A stretch of 64,000 nucleotides of DNA from Antilocapra americana. Lineage: Eukaryota; Chordata; Mammalia; Artiodactyla; Antilocapridae. The stretch spans positions 2,170,911 to 2,234,910 of the forward strand of contig ML664152.1 in assembly GCA_007570785.1 (NCBI GenBank), written 5' to 3'. Shown here piece after piece: positions 1-10,680 of this stretch. Each line of letters begins with the position of its first letter. The first letter of the stretch is position 1. A program made the position numbers and the translations under genes. Below the pieces are notes generated by a model that did not search any database, was not told where the DNA came from, and worked only from the letters and a program-made list of their open reading frames with translations.

Positions 1-1110
1 TTTATTTCTGTTGCCTTGGGAGACTGACCTAAGAAATCATTGATACGACTTATGTCAGAGAATGTTTTACCTATGTTCTCTTCTATGAGTTTATGGTGTC
101 ATGTCTTATATTTGTGTTTTTAAGCCATTTTGAGTTTATTTTTGTGTAGGGTGTGACAATCTGTTCTAACTTCATTGATTTGCAAATCGCTGTCCAGCTT
201 TCCCAACATGATTTGCTGAAAAGACTGTCTTTTCTCTATTGTATATTTTTGCCTCCTTTGTTGAAGATTAATTGACTGTATGTGTGTGGATTTATTTCTG
301 GGCTCTCTAGTCTGTTCTATTGATCCATATCTGATCCATGTCTGTTTCTGTGCCAATGGTGTGGTGTTTTAATTACTGTAACTTTGTAATATTGTCTGAA
401 GTCTTAAAGGCTATGCCTCCAGTTTTGTTCTTTTTCTTCAGGCTTGCTTTGACAATTCTGGGACTTTTATGGTACCATATAAATTTCAGAATTATTTGTT
501 CTAGTTCTGTGAAAAATGTGGGTAATTCGATAGGGGTTATGTTAAATCTGTAGATCGCTTTGGGTAGCACAGCCATTTTAACAATTTAATTCTTCCAAAC
601 CAAGAGCATGGAATATCTTTTCACTTCATTGAATCATCTTCAATTTCCTTTATTGATATTTTATAGTTCTGTGCATAGAAGTCTTTCACTTCTGTGATTA
701 GGTTTATTTCCAAGTTGTGTCTTTTGTTGGATGCATTTTTAAAAGAATGTTTTTTTCCTTTCTCTTTCTGATATGTCATTGTTAGTGTAAAGAAATGCAA
801 CTGAGTTTTGTGTGTTAATCTTGTATCATGCTACCCTGCTGAGTTCATTTATCAGTTCTAGTGGCTTTTGTGTGGATTCTTTATGGTTTTCCATGTGTAG
901 TATCATGTCCTCTGCATATAATGACAGTTTTACCTCTCTGTGAATAGTTCTTAATTCTAATGAAGTCCAATGTATTAATTCTTTTTTTTATGCTTAATGT
1001 TTTTTATGTCCTGCTTCAAAAGTCTTTGCCTGCCACAATGTCATGAAGACATTGTTCAGTGTATTATTCTACATCTTCAATATTTTCCCTTCCACATTCA
1101 GCTCTATAAT
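1..1110 (-). repeat. L1 LINE fragment, antisense
   Basis: The plus strand reads as the reverse complement of a mammalian L1 ORF2 and flanking 3' part. The minus strand at 373-576 still translates to a recognisable ORF2 stretch (…[20 protein letters not shown]…), the segment that follows the reverse transcriptase core in L1 ORF2. The frame is broken on both sides, so it is a dead, 5'-truncated copy. Subfamily not determined. It lies in what is read as TSPEAR intron 1. Confidence 0.8.
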
Positions 1111-1860
1111 CTACCTCCAGTCAATGTGTGTGTGTATGCTGTGAGGATAGGCAAAGCTCACTTCCTCCCATGGGGATATCTGGTTGTCCAGTACTATCAC
1201 CACCTATGAAATCCCAGTGACACCCTGATTGTGAACCAAGTGTCAGCACAGGTGTGGGCAGTTACTGGAAACAACTGAGTCCCATCGGTCTATTTTCTGT
1301 CATTGTACCAGTGTCTGGATCCGGTACTTACTGCCCCGGAAAGCATTCCCCAATCTTCTCAAGTTCTTTTGTGATCACTGTTATTCAAGTTTTGTATCTT
1401 TTCTTGCACTGATTCCAAGGTTGATATTTTCCTAGAAAATTACCATCTTCGCCTAAAAATTTTGATTGTGTTAATGCCCAGATGTAGCTTTTTCTCATGA
1501 ACTTTTTTCTTTATCTTCAGTTAGTGTTTATTTATCTCTTTTAGATTTGTCGACATTTAAATTCTTTTATAGATCTTTTAAAAGCAAGTATTTAGTGTTG
1601 TTGTTTATGTTTAATATTTCTTTCTTTGTTCTTAGTTCCTTAATTTTGCTAATTTATTTCTTTCCCCTCTTTTCTGAAGTTTTCCTAACTTTCTGAGTTG
1701 AGATTTTGTTTTCAATCCCACCTACTCTATGCTATATGTCTTTAAGGGTTTCATTTGCTCCCTGGGTACTGCTTTACCTAAACCACGTGTGTCCTGGGGT
1801 GTAGTACTTGCTTCATTTATTTTCAAAGAGTTTGTAATTAGGTTTCTGTTTCCTCAACTG
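1111..1860 (-). repeat. AT-rich, probable further L1 sequence
   Basis: The AT-rich, T-biased text continues in the style of antisense L1, but no coding stretch is clear enough to be certain. No gene is seen here. Confidence 0.4.
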
Positions 1861-1861
1861 G

Positions 1862-2082
1862 TGTGCTAAGTTGCTTCAGTCATGTCCAACTCTTTGTGAC
1901 CCTATGGACTGTAGCTCGACAGGCTCCTCTGTCTATGAGAATTCTCCAGGCAAGAATACTGTAGTGGGTTGCCGGGCCCTCTTCCAAGGGATCTGCCCCA
2001 TCCAGGGATCTAACCCTTGTCTCTTATGTCTCCTGCATTGGTGGGTGGATTCTTTACCACTAGCGCTACCTGGGAAGTGGAG
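1862..2082 (-). repeat. Bov-tA SINE (tRNA-derived), reverse
   Basis: This is a full-length-looking reverse copy. It opens with the 'agtcatgtccaactctttgtgacc' type end, has the central 'caggcaagaatactg' block, and ends near 'ctacctgggaag', the reverse of the tRNA-Glu-like SINE head. Bov-tA is restricted to ruminants. Confidence 0.88.
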
Positions 2083-3437
2083 AGACCACCTTTGAATTCT
2101 CCAGAGGAAATTTTCTTTTAATTATTGCAAATTTTTCTTATTGAATCTGGCTCAAGAATGTGGTCTGTGTAATAGCTTTTTACTTTTCTAGGTAGTTTTT
2201 TTTATTATAACATATTTCAGAAAGTATAGAAAATAGTATATAATAAACACCCATGCATCTACAAATCAGTAACAAGTCTTTACATTTTGCCAAATTTACA
2301 GCACGTCACAGGTATCATGCACTCCCCACATGCCCCCACCAGAGGAGTCACTGTTCTGAGGCTGGTGTCTGTCATTCCCATGGATATTTTTGTAGTTTCA
2401 TAGAGACGTTGATAGTTGTGCAGTCACAGTAGTGTTTTGTGTTTTGACCTGTGTATATGTATTACTCTGTCTGTATTAATCAACAGTATGATTTTCTTTT
2501 TGCTCAATGTTATGTTTTGGAATTCATTCCTAGATATGTTTCCCTGGTTCAGCTGCTTTAAGCGCTGTGTATCCCCCTTGTGTGTACGTGCTGTGATTTA
2601 ATTGTCCATTCTTCTTCTGAGGGGCATTTAGACTATCTTCAGCATTGCTGTGAGATGCCGTGTGTGGGCTCCACGTGCAGACGCTTGACATTGCCTCCAG
2701 GAGGCTCCCTGGGCAGTAAGGTGTGCGCCCATGCAGCTTTCCCAGGTGTTACTAACTACTCTGAAAACTGGAAACCTTTCCAGCATCCCAGAGTAGATCT
2801 TGTTTCCTATACTTCAGACCATGCTTGTTGTTATCAAACTTGAACATTTTTGCCAGCCTGATGGGTATTGGGGTCCCCAGGACCTCACCCAGGTTTGGTG
2901 ATCCCCTAGATCTCACAGGGCTCAACACAGAGTAAATCAGCACAGGGACCACGGCCTGGGGAGGAGTTGAGGGGCGCTAGACATGGCCTCCTGAGACCCT
3001 CCAGGCCAGGTCACACGGCGTGCACTTGACCTGCCAGCAGGGAGCTCCTGGGAGACAAGCATCCAGGGAGTTTATCGGGGGCTGGTCACATAGGCGCCCT
3101 CTGCCTGGCACCAAGACCCCGGCCCCCAAGCGAGAGCAGGTGTGCAGCACACACCTCACGGTTGTGCAGACGGTTGAGGCCCCGACATGAGACTCCTCTT
3201 CGCATGCACATTCCCACCCCCTGCTCCCCGAGGACAGTGTCCCGGGCCTGCTGTGTGTCCTTCTGCACACAGGGGGCTCATCTTTCTGGAGTGGGGGCGC
3301 CCGGACACCACTGAAGGGGCAGGAACAGGGAAACCCTTGGGAGTGACCCAGGACCACCTTACATGGGGGGTTTTCCAGCAAGGGTCTTAGTTGGAAACAA
3401 CAGAAATGAACTGTGGTTAAACTGATCAGAAAAGGAA
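2083..3437. other. Intron 1 sequence, no gene seen
   Basis: About 2190-2660 has the look of an old antisense L1 3' region. The rest is GC-richer unique-looking sequence. The short open frames on both strands show no protein family, splice structure or codon pattern that supports a gene. Confidence 0.5.
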
Positions 3438-3443
3438 TTTATT
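3438..3443 (-). terminator. Candidate poly(A) signal of the minus-strand KRTAP10 gene
   Basis: TTTATT on the plus strand is AATAAA on the minus strand. It lies about 370 bp beyond the stop codon of the KRTAP10-type gene at 3812-4516. The two related genes in the window have AATAAA 300-320 bp after their stops, so the position is plausible. Transcript ends were not observed. Confidence 0.5.
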
Positions 3444-3811
3444 GGAAGGGACTGACAGCTCACAGGGGAGGAGAAAGTGAAACAGCTTAGGGATGAGTGG
3501 AAGAGCAGGAGTCCACCGGAGCTCAGGGGACGAGGGTGAGGAACCAACTCCAAGCATTTATCTTCTCTTCCTTCATGCCACGTGAGGCTCAAACCCCTTG
3601 GAGAGCTGGGCTGCCAACCCAGGCTGTGGAGGGAAGGCTGACACAGAACAGGGTAGGGGGAGGGAAGTTGGCACTGGAAGAAGTGGGTATGCCATTCCCA
3701 GGAGGGCTGACCGGCACAGTGGTGGGAAAGCTGTCTAGGCTCTCAGTGAGGAGTCCGAGGGTGCAGGTGACTGTGAGCTCTCACACTTTGGGGTGACCTT
3801 GAGAGGAACAC

Positions 3812-4516
3812 TCAGTAGCAGGGCCCCAGGGCCAAGGCAGGAACACAGCAGGCTGGGCTGGAGCATGTGGGCCGGCAGAGCAGGGACACACAGGAGGCCT
3901 GGCGGCAACAGCTGAGCTGGCAGGAGGAAGTGGGCACACAGCAGGCGGGGCAGCATGCGGGGCGGCAGAGGAGGGACACGGAGGAGGATGGTCTGCAGCA
4001 GGACGAGGGGGCTGAGCAGGGAGAGGCCTCACAGCAGACAGGTGTGCAGCAGATGGGTGTGCAGCAGATGGGCCTGCAGCAGACAGCCTCACAGCAGGCC
4101 TGCTGGCAGTGGGAGGAGGTGCAGCAGGAAGGCTGGCAGCTGGACTGCTGGCAGCACAAGGGGGCTGAGCAGGGAGAGGCCTCACAGCAGACAGGTGTGC
4201 AGCAGACAGGCGTGCAGCAGACAGGTGTATAGCAGATGGGCCTGCAGCAGACAGGCTCACAGCAGTCTTGCTGGCAGGGAGAGGAGGTGCAGCAGGAAGG
4301 CTGGCAGCTAGACTGCTGGCAGCACAAGGCCGGACAGGAGCTGCTGCAGGCTGGCTGGCAGCAGGGGCTGGACTCGCAGCTCACTGGGGCACAGAGGAGG
4401 GTCAGGCGGGGGGCCGGGGCGCAGCATCTGAGAGTGCAGCAGGGGGGCTCGCAGCAGCTCTCTGGACAGTCATAGCTCATGTCGCTGGAGCAGACGGACA
4501 GGGCGGAGGTGGCCAT
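3812..4516 (-). CDS. KRTAP10: Keratin-associated protein 10 family, 234 aa
   Basis: Single-exon gene for a high-sulfur keratin-associated protein. KRTAP10 proteins cross-link keratin intermediate filaments in the hair cortex and cuticle through disulfides. The family N-terminus (MATSALSVCSSDMSYDCPES) is followed by CCQQSSCQP, CCTSSPCQQ, CCxPVCC pentapeptide runs, the SVSLLCRP module and a C-terminal Tyr; about a quarter of residues are Cys. Two in-frame tandem blocks of roughly 51 codons (about 3.98-4.33 kb) make it longer than the 189-aa relative at 25290. It lacks the RVCxPGSCDxWQxD segment that both other copies carry after SDLSY, so the N-terminal domain is about 15 residues short. The start is the first ATG in the frame (4514-4516), and TATA is 78 bp upstream. 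It is nested antisense to TSPEAR in intron 1. The exact KRTAP10 paralogue number cannot be assigned. Confidence 0.9.
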   Translation of the reverse strand: MATSALSVCSSDMSYDCPESCCEPPCCTLRCCAPAPRLTLLCAPVSCESSPCCQPACSSSCPALCCQQSSCQPSCCTSSPCQQDCCEPVCCRPICYTPVCCTPVCCTPVCCEASPCSAPLCCQQSSCQPSCCTSSHCQQACCEAVCCRPICCTPICCTPVCCEASPCSAPSSCCRPSSSVSLLCRPACCPACCVPTSSCQLSCCRQASCVSLLCRPTCSSPACCVPALALGPCY

Positions 4517-4548
4517 GGTGGAAGTGATGGGGCTGGAAGAGGTTTAAA

Positions 4549-4574
<26 letters not shown>
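4549..4574. repeat. (TG)13 microsatellite in KRTAP10 5' leader
   Basis: Thirteen uninterrupted TG units lie between the TATA box (4594-4599) and the minus-strand ATG (4516). In transcript sense this is a CA repeat. The two plus-strand KRTAP genes have interrupted CA/CTCA-rich text at the same place, so the leader is CA-rich in all three and expanded to a pure dinucleotide run here. Confidence 0.95.
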
Positions 4575-4579
<5 letters not shown>

Positions 4580-4593
4580 CTCAGACTGTTGGC

Positions 4594-4599
4594 TTTATA
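4594..4599 (-). promoter_or_regulatory. TATA box of minus-strand KRTAP10 gene
   Basis: The minus strand reads GGGGTATAAAGCC, with TATAAA 78 bp upstream of the ATG. Position and context match the TATA boxes at 20102 and 25193 in front of the sister genes, as is normal for intronless KRTAP genes. Confidence 0.8.
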
Positions 4600-4782
4600 C
4601 CCCTCCTCTGTGTTGTGTGTTGTCCCTACAGAGGCTCAAAACACCCTCTCTTCCTGATTGGTATTTGGAACCCCATGATCTCTCATTAGTGCCAGTTTTT
4701 GTTTGGTTTTATGAGATATTGCTCAGCTCTTAAAACTCTTGAGTGTATCTGGACGTCTGTTGCCACATCCTGAGCACCTTTC

Positions 4783-5300
4783 AGTTCAGTTCAGTTGCTC
4801 AGTCATGTCTGACCCCATGGACTGCAGCACGCCAGGCCTCCTTGTCCATCAGCAACCCCTGGAGTTTACTCAAATTCATGTCCATTGAGTTGGTGATGCC
4901 ATCCAACCATCTCATCCTCTGTCATCCGCTTCTCTTCCTGCCTTCAATCTTTCCCAGCATCAGGGTCTTTTCTAATGAGTCAATTCTTCATATCAGGTGG
5001 CCAAAGGATTGGAATTTCAGCTTCAGCATCAGTCTTTCCAATTAAAAAAAAATCAGGAGTGATTTCCTTTACGATGGACTGATTTGATCTCCTTGCAGTC
5101 CAAGGGACTCTCAAGTCTTTTCCAACACCACAGTTCAAAAGCATCAATTCTTCGGCGCTCAGCTTTCTTTGTAGTCCAACTCTCATACCCATACATGACC
5201 ACTGGAAAAACCATAGCCTTGACTATACGGACCTTTGTTGGCAAAATAATGTCTCTGCTTTTTAATGTGCTGTCTCGGTTGGTCCTAACTTTTATGACAT
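4783..5300 (-). repeat. BovB (RTE) LINE 3' end, antisense
   Basis: The minus strand translates into the C-terminal part of the BovB reverse transcriptase polyprotein, with motifs such as VKAMVFPVVMYGYESW and RIDAFELWCW (around 5110-5260), broken by stops and a short A insertion near 5045. It is 5'-truncated and inactive. BovB is the RTE LINE that spread horizontally into ruminants. Confidence 0.9.
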
Positions 5301-6639
5301 CTATGACAGAACATAACATCAAGGTAGGAAGGGAGTATGTCTGCAATAATGTGTCAGGGGTCTACACTGGCTGCAGGAGCCATCCATCTAGCCTAATTCC
5401 GCTTTCGCTGACTGATGCCCGGGACCTCTGTGCACACCTGGACCTGCCTGTCTGTGTGACAAGCTCAGAAATGCAAAGATGAACAAGCCGAGCCCTGAGC
5501 TGCCAGCCTAGGAAAGTCAAGTTCTTGGTGCCCTGTGATGCTGCGACTACCAGGTCTAGTGCAGTATGGTGTGCATCGGCCTGGAGGAGTGACACCTCAC
5601 CCCTGTGGGAGGACTCTGCGGGGCACTGATGCTTCTGCTAAGTCTGGGTGCTCAAATCTCACCCTCCCTGGCTGTTTTGTGCTTCCAACAATGGGGCTCA
5701 GCCCGGGCCTCTCGACTCCTTGGAAGTCTGAAAGGCAAGAGAGGGGTCTGGAATTTCAGTCAAATTGTGGGCTGAGTTGTCTCTGCATGTTTTGAGTTAT
5801 ACAAATAAAATACATTTGAACCTGGCCTCTTGTGCTCAGGTTCCTGGCCTCTCTGGAGATATAGGAACTTATCATATAGATTGGGAATGCATGAGATAGA
5901 GAGAGAAACAGACAGACACACACACAGAGAGGAAGAGAGGAGAGATGTCTGTTTCCATCTATGATAAGGAGCCAGTGCCAGATACACTCCTGCCGAGGAG
6001 AACTTGAAAGGCTGGATGGAACTCAAACATCTGTTCAATGCACTGGAGGACTGCTGATGAAACTAAGAATTGAGAAGCAGACTTGTTGAGTGTTAGGGAA
6101 CTTTACAGGGGTGAGCCAGCTTTTCCCTGAAATGTGGCTGACGAGTCTTGGCATTGGGTGCACAGAGGAGAAACGTGGCTGAGGGCTGCAACTACAATGA
6201 AGAGAAGCCAGCAGAGCTCCTAGGGTCTCAGGGGGCTGGGGAAAATGACGTGGGGGTTGTGAACATGGAGGCAGCAAGGACTCAAGAGGACAAGATCCCA
6301 GACAAATGGGAGGCAGATCTCTAGAAATGGGGATTGGACCCTCATGGCATTCACTGAGTCTCACACTGTGCAGGGAAGACACCTAGGAGTCATCACAAAG
6401 CCACTGAAAACCAAGCAGAGTTTTTGCAATCTCTTAACTCTGAGACAAAACCCAGCGTTAAGACTAGCCAAAAAGGAGCAGCTCTCTGCCAGGACCGAGT
6501 GGGGAAAACCAGACATAGGCCAGTGCTTCCAGAGTCTGCCTCCCAGCCTTACAACAATCACAGGCCTCGGCCACACCCAAGCCATCTGCCCAGGGTGCGG
6601 TGAATCTCTTCAGAAGAGAAACCTTCAGAGCTGCTAGGA
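5301..6639. other. Intron 1 sequence, no gene seen
   Basis: I see no supported gene. It includes a short purine-rich GA/CA stretch at about 5894-5945 and a plus-strand AATAAA at about 5801-5806 with no gene attached. Open frames here are short and unrelated to known families by eye. Confidence 0.5.
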
Positions 6640-7520
6640 GTTTGCATATACAACCTCAGACATTCGATCAAGGATGACAGTCATGCCAAGGAATAGCACC
6701 AAGAGACAAAATAGACAGTAGAAACACACCCACAGGTGACACAGCATTAGACTTGTCAGACACAGCTTTTTAAAATAATTGTGATGAATATGCTTAAGAA
6801 AACAGATGTAAGGATGGACGGTTTTATCTAAAACTGAAATAGGTATAAAAGCAGTAAGCAGAAATTCTGGACTCAAAAAATTGCAAAAATGTAATAACAA
6901 TATTTATGACTTGATAGATGGATTTAATAGCAGAAGAGACAGCCAGAGAGTGAATTACTGATAGAAGCTATGAAGCATTTAGGATGAGGTTAGAGCATAA
7001 AAAGGAGGGAAAGTAACTAAATAAATATGGGAGAACATGGTGAAGCAATTTCAGTTGTTTTTTTTTTCTCCTTGGAGCCCAAAATGAAAGCAAGAGATAT
7101 AATGGGGGATATTTGAAGAGATCATGGTAAATCTTTTTCTAAAACAAAGAGCCAAGCTACAAATTCAAGCAATAATATAAACCTTAAGAGAACTAAATAT
7201 TAATGAAGCCACACCTAAGTGCATCATAATGAAGCTGATGAAAGTCAAAGATAAAGATTAATTGTTGAAAACAATCTGAGGAAAAACAAACATTAACTTC
7301 ATAGTTGCAGCAGGAGAAGATTTATAGTAGTTTTCCCATCAAAAAAGAGGAAAGTTAGGAGGCAGTGAGAGGGCATCTTTAAGGGGCTGGAAGAAAATAA
7401 CTGCAAACCTGCAAGAATGACATCAAAGGGGAAGGTAAAACAAAACGATGTCTGGCAAAAACAACAAATTCAACACCAGAAGGCCAACTGCAGATTAGCA
7501 TTAAGGAGAAATCTCCAGGT
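6640..7520 (+). repeat. Old L1-like fragment, sense
   Basis: The A-rich text has the flavour of an old L1 5' region/ORF1 upstream part in sense orientation (for example the stretch around 6910-6965 with 'gatggatttaatagcagaagagac'). It is degenerate. The family call is by eye only. Confidence 0.45.
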
Positions 7521-7527
7521 AGAATGA

Positions 7528-7752
7528 CTGAAAGGCAGACAGGCTTGCTGCAGACAGGTGTGCAACAGACTAGTGTGTAACAGACAGGTGTGTGACTGAC
7601 AGGCTTGCAGCAGACTGGTGTGCAACAGTGTATACTCTATTGGTCTTTTCGGGCAAGAATACTGGAGTGGGGTGCCATTTCTTACACCAGGGATCTTCCC
7701 TGTGCAGCAGACAGGTGTGCAGCAGACAGGTGTGCAGCAGACAGGTGTGCAA
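7528..7752 (-). pseudogene. Orphan KRTAP-type pentapeptide repeat block, broken
   Basis: In minus-strand sense this encodes short runs of CCTPV pentapeptides (7703-7752, three units) and a more degenerate run in another frame (about 7535-7627), like the repeat core of the KRTAP10 gene at 3812. There is no family N-terminus, no SVSLLC module, no TATA and no proper C-terminus. A Bov-tA fragment sits between the two runs and another abuts the right-hand one. It is either a dispersed KRTAP fragment or a minisatellite that resembles KRTAP code. Confidence 0.6.
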
Positions 7753-7802
7753 CAGTGCATGCTCAGCCACTCAGTCATGTCCGACTCTTCATGGATCAAT
7801 TG
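7628..7802 (-). repeat. Bov-tA SINE pieces flanking the KRTAP-like repeats
   Basis: 7628-7702 carries the middle of a reverse Bov-tA ('caagaatactggagtggggtgcc') and about 7755-7802 carries the 'ctcagtcatgtccgactctt' end. In an intact reverse copy the second piece would precede the first, so the order is rearranged or two insertions are present. Confidence 0.65.
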
Positions 7803-8215
7803 TCCATATATATATATATCTACTTTCAAATTCTTTTCCATTATGGTTTAATCACAGGATATGGAACATAGTTGCCTGGGCTGTATAGTGACACCTTTCT
7901 GTTTATCCATCCTATAGATAACAGTTTGTATCTGTTAATCCCAAACTGCATTCCATCCCTTCCCCTCTCCCCTTCCCCTTGGCAACCATAGTCTGTTCTC
8001 TATGTCTGTGAGTCTGTTTCCTTTTAGCCTTTGAAAAATGTTCAGTGATATCTCATTTTTTGGTTTTTTGGCATTGATACATTGTTTCTTCTTGTTCCAC
8101 TCCCCACCCCATCAGTCTGGTAGAAGTTTATCAATTTTATTGATCTTCTCAAAGACCTAGCTTTGGTTTCGGTGAATTTTCCTTTTGTTTCAGTCACACT
8201 GATTTCCATCCTTCT
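7803..8215 (-). repeat. L1 LINE 3' region, antisense
   Basis: It opens with a short TA run, then shows the typical antisense ruminant L1 3' text ('gttgcctgggctgtatagtg … tttatccatcctatagataacag … cttggcaaccatagtctgttctctatgtctgtgagtctg'). It continues into an ORF2-like antisense stretch around 8120-8200. Confidence 0.7.
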
Positions 8216-9837
8216 CCTCCCTTCTGCTCACAGTGCCCTTTTAGTTGAAGTTTCTTCAATTGAAGCCTCTATGGTTGACTTGATACCATCCTCCTTTCCT
8301 CGTGGAAGCACTGGGACAACAGACCTTCCTCTCCTTCAGCTGCATCCACACGCTTATCTGTGCTGGCCATCCTGGTCTGTAACTGGAGGCTGGGAATGGT
8401 CTAGTCTCCATGGCTCCTCACTCTGATTCCATCATTGCATGCGTTTTCAGGATAATAGAGTCAGAGCACTTGGCACGCACAGGATTTGGAAGCAGCAGAG
8501 CCCCTGGTTGCTGAGTGTTTGGACTTCCGCCTCCTGCAGCCCGAGGCCACTGCAGCCCCATTCAGTCACCAGGAGGACGTGCAATAGGGAACACAGAAAG
8601 CTGGCTGGATCCTGGGATAATCGCGCCCTGCAGGAGTGAGCGGTGTTTCTATTGCCAAGGTCCCTGGGGTGGGTTCTGCCCCTCCATCCTGGCCTCACCC
8701 ACCTCTGCTGCTGGCAGGAGAAGACTGGGAGGAGGCTCTTTGGACCAGTGGCGGTGCCTTCTGTGGGTGGGACCCTGCGGGCAGCTGAGCCTCCTGTCCC
8801 AACCCGCTTGTCTGCATGCCAGCCCTGCTGCCTGCGTGGTGCGCCTTCTGTCTCTCTCTCCTGAATATCCAGGTGCCTGGTGAGGTCAGGCAGTTGCTGG
8901 ACCCTATAGAGAGCATCCGAGAAAGGTGAGAATGGAAAGTTCAGGTTTGGACTGCAAGTGTGTGGCTGGGAGATGGACTGGTTCCACTCTGTGTGCGGAC
9001 TTCTCTGTGTCAGCTGACTGAGGGACCCTAGAAGCCCTGTTTCCTGTTTACACGAAGTGAATTAAAGTCAGCTGCTTGCCAGCCACGTGGCTCTTAGGGG
9101 ACCTGCTTGCAGCCCCAGCAGCTGTCCTTTCAAGGCAGACACAGAGCCTCTTGCAAATTCATAGGAATATCCAAGTGTGGCCTACAAAGTGGCCTAGCAC
9201 AGGAATAACTGGACCAGCCCTGTGGGGTGGGCGGTCCATCCACCCATCACCGGGAGGCAGTCTGACTCTGGGGGCAGCTCCTGCCTGCCTGACGATGTTC
9301 CAGTCCTTCCTGCAACCCCACAGGAAAGGGGGTCCAGGCCTCTGAGAGGTCAGCCTCAGAGGCTTCTGGACACAGCAGGTTGCAGGAGAGCTTGGTGCCA
9401 AGGCCATGGTCGTCGCTGTACCCTCTGATGGGCCCTCTGGACAACTTCTGAGAGCCCTTGGCTCCAGGGCTAATGCAGACCTTGGAGGGTGACGAGGGAG
9501 GGGATGTGTATGAGTTTAAAAGTGTGGATGCAAGAGAAGGGCTCAGCCCGAGCCGACCCAGGGGCTCTTTACACCTGCTGGTCATTCCTTGCTGGTGTCC
9601 TGCTCTCTTGACACCTCCCCTGTAGCCTCCGTGGCCCAGTCACCATGCAGCTGTGGCTTTCCAGGCTGTGGACATCCCAGGAACACACCAGGCTCACGCT
9701 GAGATAGTCCGTCCCATTCAAACCCCAGCGGCCCAGCCCAGCCTCCCTCCACATCCCTTCAATGCCTTTTAAAAAAAGTGAAGAAAAGCCGATTTAAACA
9801 CAAAACAGGGAGAGGAACCATTTCCCCCTTTTGTGCC
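8216..9837. other. Intron 1 sequence, no gene seen
   Basis: GC-richer, apparently unique sequence. Open frames of up to about 120 codons on both strands have no recognisable domain, no consistent splice sites and overlap each other. No exon is supported. Confidence 0.5.
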
Positions 9838-10680
9838 CCATCTTTTATTTAAATTGAAATCTGGTTGATTTATAATATTGTTAATTTCTTCCGTACGGTG
9901 AAGTGATTCAGTTATACTAGATATTATATATGCCTTCTCTTTTGTATTCTTTTTCATTATGGTTTGTGTAGTACATCAAACTTGTTGTTTATCCATCCTA
10001 CATACAATAGTTTGCACCTGCCAACCCCAAACTCCCAATCCTTCCCTCCCCCACCCCACTTCTTGGCAACCACAGGTCTGTTCTCTGTGTGTCTAAGTCA
10101 GTTTCTATTTTGCAGAGAACTTCATCAGTGTTTTACATTAGGTTCCCTGTATAAATGACATCATATGGTATTGTCTTTGTGTGATTTTCTCTTCCTAGTA
10201 TAATATTCTCTAGTTTCATCTATGTTGCTGTAAATGGCATTAATTCATTCTTTTTTATGGCTGAGTAATATTCCATTGTGTATATGTACCACATCTTCTT
10301 CTGCTCACCTGTCGATGATGTATAGGTTGTTTCTGGGCTCTGTCTGTATATTTTTTCCTGTTTCCTTTTTTAACCAGTGTCATAGCAGAAAATGATACCT
10401 TCTCACTGTTTAATTTGCTCTTGTCTGACTGATCAGGCTGTTTGCACTATTTCTTAGGTTGCCTGCCTCTGCGGCAACGACTGTTCTCATGGTTTCCTTG
10501 CTGGTGTCCTGGATGTCTTGCTCCTGCTGTGTGTTAACTCTTTGTCAGTTTTAAATCCTGCCCAGGCTCTGTTCCATGATTACGCCTGGCCCATGGTGTC
10601 CTTTCTTGGGCAGAAATTCTTGTTTTGATGTGAGCAGATGATCCAGCTTCTTTCTGATGGTTTGTGTCTAGTGTTGAGAA
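9838..10680 (-). repeat. L1 LINE fragments, antisense
   Basis: It shows the antisense L1 3' signature text: 'ctggttgatttataatattg', 'cttggcaaccacaggtctgttctctgtgtgtc' and 'ggctgagtaatattccattgtgtatatgtaccacatcttctt' (9840-10350). About 10520-10680 resembles a separate, older antisense L1 stretch. Confidence 0.75.

Noticed and set aside
373..576. Minus-strand frame resembling reverse transcriptase
   Set aside because: Kept only as a dead L1 ORF2 remnant; too short and flanked by broken frames.
3867..4475. Plus-strand Gln/Arg-rich frames across the KRTAP gene
   Set aside because: Shadows of the minus-strand KRTAP10 repeats; codon logic and family match belong to the minus strand.
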